A stretch of DNA of 7,766 bases from Campylobacteraceae bacterium (lineage in GTDB: Bacteria; Campylobacterota; Campylobacteria; Campylobacterales; Sulfurovaceae): positions 1 through 7,766 of the forward strand of contig JALUKJ010000346.1 of the NCBI GenBank assembly GCA_027056615.1, in the 5' to 3' direction. The number at the start of each line of letters is the position of its first letter. The first letter of the stretch is position 1. The translations under genes were made by a program, and so were the position numbers. Shown here in pieces: positions 1-4,864 of this stretch. The notes under the pieces are model-generated. The model did no database searches, was not told the origin of the DNA, and was given only the letters and a program-made list of their open reading frames with translations.

Positions 1-577
1 GGTCTTTTTTGTGTTTTGCATCTAAAATAGGTTGTGAACCTGTGTAGCTATGAATAGTAGTCATCAGCCCAGACTCAATACCAAAGGCATCATCTAAAAC
101 TTTAGCTACAGGAGCTAAACCATTAGTTGTACAACTTGCATTTGAAACAATAGCTTGACCTGCATACTCATTTTCATTTGCACCTATTACAAAAGTAGCA
201 GTATCATCTTTAGCAGGAGCAGAGAAAACTATTTTTTCAATACCATTATCAAGGTAAGGTTGAACAGATTCAGCTGTTAAAAATGCACCTGTACACTCTA
301 AAACAATGGTTGCCCCACACTCAGAAAATCCAATCTTAGCAGGGTCACGCTCTGCAAAAAGTTTTGCTTTGGTATTGCCAATATTTACAAAACCATCTTT
401 TACAGATACATCTTTTCGTGTTCCATGAACCGAATCATACTTTAACCCATACTCAATAATATTTTCTGCTCCACTAGCATTAACTGCTACTAGCTCAATA
501 TCATCTCTATTAGCAATTATCCTTGCTACACATCTCCCTATTCGTCCTAGTCCATTGATTGCAACTTTTACAGCCAT
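1..577 (-). CDS. gap: Glyceraldehyde-3-phosphate dehydrogenase, 5' part (192 codons, runs off the left edge)
   Basis: Interconverts glyceraldehyde-3-phosphate and 1,3-bisphosphoglycerate in the cytoplasm. Reading the minus strand from ATG at 577-575 gives MAVKVAINGLGRIGR, the NAD(P)-binding Rossmann glycine motif. It continues to the catalytic SNASCTTN with Cys149 and the general-base His176 in TTIHSYT, both at the classical GAPDH numbers. An AAAGGGG ribosome site lies at 593-587. The gene leaves the window after codon 192; a complete GAPDH has about 330 residues. Cofactor residues are unusual. After beta-strand 2 the chain reads VAVNAS, so the Asp that selects NAD is Ala34, and positions 187-188 are Ala-Lys rather than Leu-Pro. 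From family knowledge this resembles NADP-using, gluconeogenic GapB-type enzymes; the cofactor itself is inferred. It is divergent from nadD, as I recall for Campylobacter, where pgk follows gapA. Confidence 0.97.
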   Translation of the reverse strand, partial: MAVKVAINGLGRIGRCVARIIANRDDIELVAVNASGAENIIEYGLKYDSVHGTRKDVSVKDGFVNIGNTKAKLFAERDPAKIGFSECGATIVLECTGAFLTAESVQPYLDNGIEKIVFSAPAKDDTATFVIGANENEYAGQAIVSNASCTTNGLAPVAKVLDDAFGIESGLMTTIHSYTGSQPILDAKHKKD

Positions 578-595
578 TTTTATATACCCCTTTAG

Positions 596-601
596 ATTAT
601 A
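596..601 (-). promoter_or_regulatory. Possible -10 box for gap
   Basis: The minus strand reads TATAAT at 601-596, 18 nt before the gap start codon. It touches the palindrome at 600-631, which would occupy the spacer and -35 region. The box is a perfect match, but the leader would be very short and a start 6-8 nt downstream would fall inside the Shine-Dalgarno sequence. An upstream promoter that places the palindrome in the leader is equally possible. Confidence 0.3.
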
Positions 602-631
602 ACCTGAGTTCGATGTGTCGAACTCAGGTTA
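600..631. repeat. Perfect 14-bp-stem palindrome between divergent gap and nadD
   Basis: Arms TAACCTGAGTTCGA (600-613) and TCGAACTCAGGTTA (618-631) are exact reverse complements around the 4-nt loop TGTG. It lies upstream of both divergent genes, so it is not an end-of-gene terminator, and no T-run follows on either strand. The core GTTCGA...TCGAAC is shared with the hairpin units at 2593-4836, but the outer part (CCTGA) differs, so it is either a diverged relative or a separate family. It may be a REP-like repeat or a leader/promoter structure. Confidence 0.85.
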
Positions 632-676
632 AGTATGTTAAAATTGCTTATATGTTACATAAATAGAGGTTATTTT

Positions 677-1198
677 TTGTTTAAAGAGAACTTAGAAACC
701 ATTGCACTCTTTGGTGGTAGTTTCGACCCTCCACACTTTGGACATAAAAGTGTAGTTGAAGAGGCATTAAGAGTTTTAGAAATAGATAAATTAATAGTAG
801 TTCCTACTTTTTTAAATCCTTTTAAAACGGTATCACATTTTACTACTAAAGAGCGTCTTGCATTAACCAAAGAGCTTTTTAAACCTTTTAATAAGGTTGT
901 AGTAGATGATTATGAGATAGAAGAGCTAAAATCAACACCAACAGCTCAAACATTAAGATATTTTCAACAAAAGTATAATGTTAAGTATTTGATTATTGGT
1001 GCAGATAACTTAGAACATATTGAAAAGTGGCATGAGTTTGAGTGGTTAAATTCTCAAATTACATGGGTGGTAGCTAGAAGAAAAGGCTACAAGATAAAGA
1101 GTAATAAGCTAAGAGATGTTAAAATCTTAGAAGTAGAGGTTGATATTAGTTCAACCCAAATTAGAAATAAGGAAAGTTCAATAGATGAGCAAAAGTGA
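677..1198 (+). CDS. nadD: Nicotinate-nucleotide adenylyltransferase NadD
   Basis: Transfers AMP from ATP to nicotinate mononucleotide to form deamido-NAD, the shared step of de novo and salvage NAD synthesis. The nucleotidyltransferase signature GGSFDPPHFGH, with the (H/T)xGH motif, lies at residues 13-23, YLIIGADN is in the middle, WVVARRKGY follows, and ISSTQIR lies at about 157-163. I place the start at TTG 677 because AGAGG (665-669) precedes it by 7 nt and the conserved domain begins within ten residues. An in-frame ATG at 635 would add 14 hydrophobic residues and starts just beside the palindrome. At 173 residues the protein is short: only ten residues follow ISSTQIR, where most NadD proteins continue with a terminal helical segment. 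Its last 14 nt overlap rsfS, suggesting translational coupling. Confidence 0.93.
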   Translation: MFKENLETIALFGGSFDPPHFGHKSVVEEALRVLEIDKLIVVPTFLNPFKTVSHFTTKERLALTKELFKPFNKVVVDDYEIEELKSTPTAQTLRYFQQKYNVKYLIIGADNLEHIEKWHEFEWLNSQITWVVARRKGYKIKSNKLRDVKILEVEVDISSTQIRNKESSIDEQK

Positions 1199-1550
1199 AA
1201 TTAGTGTAGAAGAACGAGCAGAGCGTATCGTTAAATTTTTAGATGAGAAAAAAGCAGATGAGTTAGAGGTGTTTAACCTTGATGAGGTAAATTATATTGC
1301 TAAACGTGTGGTTATTGCTAATGCTATTTCATCAAAACACGCAGCTGCTCTAGCAGACCAACTTAAAAAAGAGTTAAAACCTTTAGGTGAAGAGTTTTTA
1401 CATGTAGATGAGAGTGAAGAGTGGGTGGTAATTGATTTAGGTGATATTTTGATTCATCTTATGACCTCAGACGCACGTCAACTCTACTCTATGGAAGAGT
1501 TTCTTTCAGAGCTTTCAGCAGGAAAATTTAAATCTCCTTATATTATATAG
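1185..1550 (+). CDS. rsfS: Ribosomal silencing factor RsfS
   Basis: RsfS (formerly YbeB, DUF143) binds ribosomal protein uL14 on the large subunit and blocks joining of the subunits, lowering translation during starvation. The 121-residue protein shows the family pattern: VVIANAISSKHAAALADQL around residues 42-60, a Glu-rich stretch leading to DESEEWVVIDLGDILIHLM, then DARQLYSMEEFL near the C-terminus. ATG 1185 is preceded by AAGGAAAG at 1169-1176, inside the end of nadD, and the two reading frames overlap by 14 nt. The nadD-rsfS pairing is widely conserved in bacteria. The stop codon TAG lies inside the stem of the following terminator, so translation termination and transcription termination occur at the same place. 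Confidence 0.96.
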   Translation: MSKSEISVEERAERIVKFLDEKKADELEVFNLDEVNYIAKRVVIANAISSKHAAALADQLKKELKPLGEEFLHVDESEEWVVIDLGDILIHLMTSDARQLYSMEEFLSELSAGKFKSPYII

Positions 1551-1571
1551 AGTCTTTCTGACTCTATTTTT
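1547..1571 (+). terminator. Intrinsic terminator of nadD-rsfS
   Basis: Stem ATAGAGTC (1547-1554), loop TTTCT (1555-1559) and stem GACTCTAT (1560-1567) are followed by a T-rich tract beginning at 1567. The left arm contains the rsfS stop codon TAG. The stem of eight pairs is only moderately GC-rich, but the T-tract continues in a strongly T-rich stretch to about 1590. It separates rsfS from the next transcription unit. Confidence 0.75.
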
Positions 1572-1628
1572 ATCTTCTTATCTTTTTTTATTTTGATAAA
1601 TTTAATCAAATTCAAACCTATTTTTAAA

Positions 1629-1654
1629 TATACTTTGCAGTACAAAGTACTTTG
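1629..1654 (+). promoter_or_regulatory. Promoter -10 box with overlapping palindromic operator candidate
   Basis: TATACT (1629-1634) is a good -10 box, with no recognisable -35, as is common in Campylobacterota. Overlapping it, TACTTTG (1631-1637) and CAAAGTA (1643-1649) form an inverted repeat with a 5-nt spacer. CAAAGTACTTTG (1643-1654) is itself a perfect 12-bp palindrome, so three half-sites lie in 24 nt. A protein bound here would cover the -10 and start site, a repressor position. The winged-helix protein encoded at 2295 is the obvious candidate. Another inverted repeat, TTTGAT (1592-1597) and ATCAAA (1605-1610), lies further upstream. Binding is inferred, not shown. Confidence 0.5.
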
Positions 1655-1666
1655 AAAAGGAAAATA

Positions 1667-2302
1667 ATGAGTGAAAAAGATGAGGTTCTACGACAAATAT
1701 CGGAGATAAAACACCACTTAGTAGACAAGAAGAGTTTTTTCCCTTATAACTACAATGCTTGTCATGTTTGGTCTTTGATTGCAGTCGTTTTAACTTTTGT
1801 TATGATACCAAGCTATGAAAATAGTGTGATTTTAGGAACTTTGGTCAATACTCTTTTAATTGTTATTGGTTTTATTGTTGAGGGGGTACTGACCAAAAAA
1901 GTAAATAAAAGCTATGACCTAGATGACTGTACTCGTCGTCAATCATTTGTAATGAAAAATTTTATTATGATTTCGCTTTTTGCAATTGTCTTTAGTATGG
2001 TTTTAGCAATGATGAAACTATATCTACTAATTTTTCTTTTATGGCTATTCTTAATCTCTTTAGGTTACTTATCTGTTGGTTTTATACTTAATATTAAAGC
2101 TTATGAGAGAGTAGCTATATTTAATGTTCTCAGTTCAGTAGCACTTTTAGGTTATGGAGCTTATTTTGGACTTTTAGAGAGTAGGGGAACTTTTTTGAGT
2201 GTTGTTCAAGGCATGGTCATTTTGGGTTTAGCAGTTCTTCCCACTTTGGTTGCACTACAACAGCAAAAAGTTGAAAAGTCTAATAAGGCTTGTGGTGTTT
2301 GA
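1667..2302 (+). CDS. Six-TM membrane protein of unknown function, partner of the winged-helix regulator
   Basis: I do not recognise a named family. The 211-residue product has a charged, probably cytoplasmic N-terminus (residues 1-30, MSEKDEVLRQISEIKHHL) and about six hydrophobic segments near residues 34-50, 54-74, 99-115, 118-140, 149-168 and 175-196. A short basic tail rich in Gln and Lys follows. No enzymatic motif is visible. ATG 1667 is chosen because AAAGG (1656-1660) is 6 nt upstream; an in-frame TTG at 1652 would add five residues but has no ribosome site and lies in the operator palindrome. The 3' end overlaps the start of the regulator gene, so the two are translationally linked. 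A role in sensing a membrane state or sequestering the regulator is only an inference from this pairing. Confidence 0.85.
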   Translation: MSEKDEVLRQISEIKHHLVDKKSFFPYNYNACHVWSLIAVVLTFVMIPSYENSVILGTLVNTLLIVIGFIVEGVLTKKVNKSYDLDDCTRRQSFVMKNFIMISLFAIVFSMVLAMMKLYLLIFLLWLFLISLGYLSVGFILNIKAYERVAIFNVLSSVALLGYGAYFGLLESRGTFLSVVQGMVILGLAVLPTLVALQQQKVEKSNKACGV

Positions 2303-2573
2303 CCCATTTATTCATCAACCTGTGCGTTCAAAACTGCTCTCACTGTTGATTGCGAATGATGAGTTGCCTTTTAAGGCTCTAAAGGAGTTGCTTAAAGTGA
2401 CCGATGGAAATCTATCTAGTCATCTAAGTAAGTTGGAAAAGGAGAAATATGTTTTGATTGAGAAACTTTTTGAGGGGAAGCGACCTAAGACGGTGGTGCA
2501 TATTACCCCAAAAGGGCAAGAGGCTTTTGCTTTGTATATTGAGGCATTACGGAAATTTATTGAAGAGAATTAA
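2295..2573 (+). CDS. Small winged-helix transcriptional regulator (HTH_34/ArsR-MarR type)
   Basis: A DNA-binding domain of about 92 residues with no sensor domain. It opens with DPFIHQPVRSKLLSLL, followed by LPFKALKELLKVTDGNLSSHLSKLEKEKYV, the helix-turn-helix with TDGNLSSHLSKL as recognition helix. Then come the wing (IEKLFEGKRPKTVVHITPKG) and a C-terminal helix likely used for dimerisation. This order fits the winged-helix family I know as HTH_34. The start is uncertain. GTG 2295 has TAAGG (2284-2288) at 6-nt spacing; GTG 2292 and TTG 2271 are also in frame, and homologues typically carry a few residues before the DP motif. It overlaps the membrane-protein gene by 8 nt. It likely autoregulates via the palindrome at 1631-1654 and may control the transport genes downstream. 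Confidence 0.85.
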   Translation: MFDPFIHQPVRSKLLSLLIANDELPFKALKELLKVTDGNLSSHLSKLEKEKYVLIEKLFEGKRPKTVVHITPKGQEAFALYIEALRKFIEEN

Positions 2574-2592
2574 CATATCAAATAATATGACT

Positions 2593-2646
2593 TGTAGGTT
2601 CGATTTTATCGAACATTTTTTGACGTTCGATAAAATCGAACCTACA
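2593..2646. repeat. Paired hairpin repeat (REP-like), copy A
   Basis: Two perfect 22-nt inverted arms (2593-2614 and 2625-2646) enclose ATTTTTTGAC. Each arm is also a hairpin by itself: stem GTTCGAT, 3-nt loop, stem ATCGAAC, with TGTAG (or its complement) outside. It fills the gap between the regulator and the LolA-like gene. No T-run follows on the plus strand, so read-through is plausible. It is the first of several units in this cluster and resembles REP elements mobilised by REP-associated tyrosine transposases, but no such transposase is in the window. Confidence 0.9.
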
Positions 2647-2676
2647 GTTACTACCATTTATTTAGGAGAAATAGAA

Positions 2677-3429
2677 ATGAAAAAAACAGTACTAATAACA
2701 CTACTAACAGCAACAAGCCTTATGGCACTAACAAATATGGAGATTGCTCAAAAGGCAGACAAAGTAACCGATGGGTTTGGAAGCTCTATTGCTAAAACAG
2801 AGATGGTTTTGATTAATGCTTCAGGGCAAAAGAGTGTTAGAGAGCTTGAAATGAAAACTTTAGAGGGTGAGAATGGGGACAAGACTATTTCTACTTTTTT
2901 AACTCCTGCTGATGTAAAAGGAACAAAGACTTTAACACATGAACATGTAAATAGAGATGATGACCAATGGTTGTATCTACCTGCTCTAAGAAGAATTAAA
3001 CGGATAGCCTCTTCTAATAAATCAGGGTCATTTATGGGAAGTGAGTTCTCTTATGAAGATATTGGAAATCAACACTATAACAAGTTTACTTATGGTGATA
3101 AAGTTGAAGATGTTGAGCTAAATGGGGTGAAGTGCTACAAAGGTGAACGCTACCCTAAAGATAAAAACTCAGGCTATACTAAACAGGTCTCTTGGGTATC
3201 AAAAGATAAGTTTTTACTTTTGCGAGTGGACTATTATGACCGTAAGAGTGAGTTACTAAAAACTGCAATTTTTTCAGACTATAAACTCATAGATGGGGTT
3301 TGGCGTGTTGGAAAGATTGAGATGAAGAATTATCAAAATGATAAATCTACGGTTTTGATTTGGAAAGATGATAAGATTAAGGTTGGGTTGACGGCTAAAG
3401 AGTTTAATAAACGGATTTTGAAGAGATAG
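2677..3429 (+). CDS. Periplasmic LolA-like protein (outer membrane lipoprotein-sorting protein family)
   Basis: A 250-residue exported protein. The signal peptide MKKTVLITLLTATSLMA is followed by Leu rather than Cys, so it is soluble and not a lipoprotein. The most characteristic part is W98 LYLPALRRIKRIASSNKSG, running into SFMGSEFSYEDI at about 118-129, typical of the LolA_like/DUF4292-type family (PF17131) that adopts the LolA lipid-binding fold. The C-terminal half has the alternating strands expected of an incomplete barrel. The start is ATG 2677, with AGGAGAA at 2664-2670; the open frame extends upstream to 2458 but that part overlaps the regulator and repeat copy A. The barrel gene begins 2 nt after its stop. 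The family is commonly found beside MMPL transporters, so shuttling a hydrophobic cargo across the periplasm is likely; the cargo is unknown. Confidence 0.9.
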   Translation: MKKTVLITLLTATSLMALTNMEIAQKADKVTDGFGSSIAKTEMVLINASGQKSVRELEMKTLEGENGDKTISTFLTPADVKGTKTLTHEHVNRDDDQWLYLPALRRIKRIASSNKSGSFMGSEFSYEDIGNQHYNKFTYGDKVEDVELNGVKCYKGERYPKDKNSGYTKQVSWVSKDKFLLLRVDYYDRKSELLKTAIFSDYKLIDGVWRVGKIEMKNYQNDKSTVLIWKDDKIKVGLTAKEFNKRILKR

Positions 3430-3431
3430 CT

Positions 3432-4616
3432 ATGAAAAAATCAATAATGTTATCTTTTATACTTTGTTCGGTGTTACCGAACCTACAGGCAAACGATTTT
3501 GAGTACAAAGGAAACATAGGTTTTGAAAGCAGTTATGCCAAACATGACATAGCAGGAAAAAGAGACACACAAAATGCCCTACTTATGGAGTTGGAGTTAA
3601 AAGAGAAGACCTCATCAGGGCAGGTGGTTTTTAATGCTAATGCAATTTTTGACCAAGATGATACAGAGCGTCGTTATGTGAACATAAATGATTTGTACTA
3701 TAAACATGATTTTGAAAATTCAGATTTACTTATTGGGCGAAATACAAGGTTTTGGGGTGCTATGGAGTTTTATAATCATACGGATACTTTTAATACAAAA
3801 GATTGGCTCAATGACCCTTTTGATTATGATGCAAAAATTGGAGCAAACAATATAGCCTATACACAATATTTTGAAAACTCTGAACTCTCACTTATTGCTA
3901 AAGTACATGAAGAGCAACAACGAGTTCAAGACCTAAAATCGGTCAATAACTTTTTACCACCAAACTACAGTGATGATTTGGTGACACAAGAGGGAAGAGA
4001 TAGACCGACATTTTATCTAAAGTATTCAGGTTCAGGTGATGAGGTACAGTTAGACTACTCGTTTATCTATCAAAATGGGTATGATGAACAACGTTATTTA
4101 GCACCTGTTGGTAGAGTATTAAAACAACATGCATATTTAGTGGACAAACTGATGAGTTATGCTACTTTTGTAAATGGAGAGACAATTTATAAAACAGAGT
4201 TGGCTTATACCAAAAGTAAAGATGATAAAGTTTCTAACTATGCTCAAACATCATTTGGTTTAGAGCATACGCTATATGGTCTTGTAGGTAAATCAGACTT
4301 AGGATTATTGGCTGAGTATTATCGTTATCACTCCTATGATAGCTCAAAGTTTGGGGCTAAAGATTTTGGAAATCTGTTTGCTAATGATGTTACTTTAGGG
4401 TTTAGATGGACATTTAATGATAGTTCTGACTCAGATGTATTGGGTGGAGTAGATATTGACCAAGATAATCATGAAAAGTTGGTGTTTGTAGAGTATAATA
4501 CACGACTTTTAGAGAAGTATAAGTTTAAACTCTCTTATGAACATTTAGCTCCTAAGAGTGATTCTACTTTTCAGGAATTGGATTTAGCCAAGGTTGAATT
4601 GGGGTATTATTTTTAA
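3432..4616 (+). CDS. Outer-membrane beta-barrel protein of an RND/LolA-like transport cluster
   Basis: A 394-residue protein with signal peptide MKKSIMLSFILCSVLPNLQA and predicted cleavage before NDFEY. The mature chain is rich in aromatic and alternating polar/non-polar segments and ends in LGYYF, the terminal aromatic signature of proteins inserted by the BAM machinery. Around residues 103-125 it reads IGRNTRFWGAMEFYNHTDTF, resembling the WG...D.FN pattern of DUF1302-type barrels encoded beside MMPL transporters. I cannot assign a precise family. Its ATG is 2 nt after the LolA-like stop, with GAAGAGA (3420-3426) as ribosome site inside that gene, so the two are co-translated. Codons 12-19 are supplied by a hairpin repeat unit. 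It probably receives or exports the cargo moved by the transporter. Confidence 0.85.
   Translation: MKKSIMLSFILCSVLPNLQANDFEYKGNIGFESSYAKHDIAGKRDTQNALLMELELKEKTSSGQVVFNANAIFDQDDTERRYVNINDLYYKHDFENSDLLIGRNTRFWGAMEFYNHTDTFNTKDWLNDPFDYDAKIGANNIAYTQYFENSELSLIAKVHEEQQRVQDLKSVNNFLPPNYSDDLVTQEGRDRPTFYLKYSGSGDEVQLDYSFIYQNGYDEQRYLAPVGRVLKQHAYLVDKLMSYATFVNGETIYKTELAYTKSKDDKVSNYAQTSFGLEHTLYGLVGKSDLGLLAEYYRYHSYDSSKFGAKDFGNLFANDVTLGFRWTFNDSSDSDVLGGVDIDQDNHEKLVFVEYNTRLLEKYKFKLSYEHLAPKSDSTFQELDLAKVELGYYF
3466..3488 (+). repeat. Hairpin repeat unit inside the signal-peptide coding region, copy D
   Basis: The 23 nt match the right arm of copy A at 18 positions, including the first five bases and the last eleven (CGAACCTACAG). 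The stem is GTTCGGT, loop GTT, stem ACCGAAC. Compared with GTTCGAT/ATCGAAC, two of the five differences are a compensating pair (A-T to G-C) that preserves the hairpin. It encodes CSVLPNLQ, residues 12-19 of the barrel protein's signal peptide, in frame. Confidence 0.75.
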
Positions 4617-4649
4617 TGGTATCTTTGGACTAATTCCCACCGTCTCGGT

Positions 4650-4783
4650 CAATGCCATTGAATTAAGCCCAAATCCTGTAGGTTCGATTTTATCGAACAA
4701 AAAATTGAAGCCCATAAAACAATCCGTTCGATGAAATCGAACCTACAGTTTTTGAATATTTATTCCTTAATTCATTGGCATTG
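4650..4783. mobile_element. MITE-like element, copy 1 (134 bp, 10-bp target duplication)
   Basis: Terminal inverted repeats are CAATGCCATTGAATTAAG (4650-4667) and CTTAATTCATTGGCATTG (4766-4783), with one T:T mismatch at position 9. They lie exactly against a 10-bp direct repeat, CCGTCTCGGT / CCGTCTCGTT (one difference). No coding capacity is present, so mobility would need a transposase in trans. The interior carries the paired hairpin repeat copy B. It sits in the 248-nt gap between the barrel and RND genes. A second element with the same ends is at 7451-7563. Confidence 0.8.
4676..4748. repeat. Paired hairpin repeat copy B inside the MITE; possible attenuator
   Basis: Arms 4676-4698 and 4726-4748 are inverted copies of the 23-nt unit with one mismatch; the spacer is 27 nt. 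Each arm can form its own 7-bp hairpin, and together they form a 23-bp stem. On the plus strand the right arm is followed immediately by TTTTT (4749-4753), so the structure could act as a partial terminator lowering RND expression relative to the upstream genes. That role is inferred. Confidence 0.85.
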
Positions 4784-4813
4784 CCGTCTCGTTGGGAATG
4801 CATAAGATATTAG

Positions 4814-4836
4814 CTGTAGGTTCGATTTCATCGAAC
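4814..4836 (+). repeat. Single hairpin repeat unit, copy C, in the RND gene leader
   Basis: A solitary 23-nt unit: CTGTAG, stem GTTCGAT, loop TTC, stem ATCGAAC. It is identical to the reverse complement of the right arm of copy B. It ends 15 nt before the AGGAGAG ribosome site of the RND gene, so any transcript from upstream would carry a hairpin just before the translation start. Confidence 0.85.
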
Positions 4837-4864
4837 AAAAAATAGAGAAATAGGAGAGAGAAAA

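Larger units (their letters stand above)
4633..4799. repeat. Interrupted REP-type hairpin (host site of the MITE-like element)
   Basis: ATTCCCACCG (4633-4642), TCT and CGGT (4646-4649) are the left part and GGGAAT (4794-4799) is the right end of a hairpin. Removing 4650-4783 and one copy of the flanking 10-bp repeat (4640-4649 CCGTCTCGGT; 4784-4793 CCGTCTCGTT) restores stem ATTCCCACCG, loop TCT, stem CGGTGGGAAT, a perfect 10-bp hairpin followed by GCAT. This resembles widespread bacterial repeats of the GTGGGAATGC type, recalled from memory. Confidence 0.75.

Noticed and set aside
635..676. ATG 635 as the nadD start
   Set aside because: It adds 14 residues outside the conserved domain and starts 4 nt after the palindrome stem with at best a weak AGG; TTG 677 has AGAGG at good spacing. 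It is not fully excluded.
670..870. Minus-strand open frame of 66 codons
   Set aside because: It lies antisense within nadD, whose conserved motifs are in the other strand, and shows no recognisable domain.
2458..2676. Upstream in-frame extension of the LolA-like protein
   Set aside because: It overlaps the regulator gene and repeat copy A, its residues are not signal-peptide like, and ATG 2677 has a strong AGGAGAA site followed by a clear signal sequence.
2593..4836. CRISPR-like array from repeated 23-nt units
   Set aside because: Units are in both orientations, irregularly spaced, partly inside a coding gene, and without uniform spacers; they are hairpin repeats.
4616..4864. attC/integron-type recombination site in the barrel-RND gap
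   Set aside because: The long inverted repeats superficially resemble attC folding, but no R'/R'' core sites or integrase are seen, and the 10-bp duplication explains the structure better.
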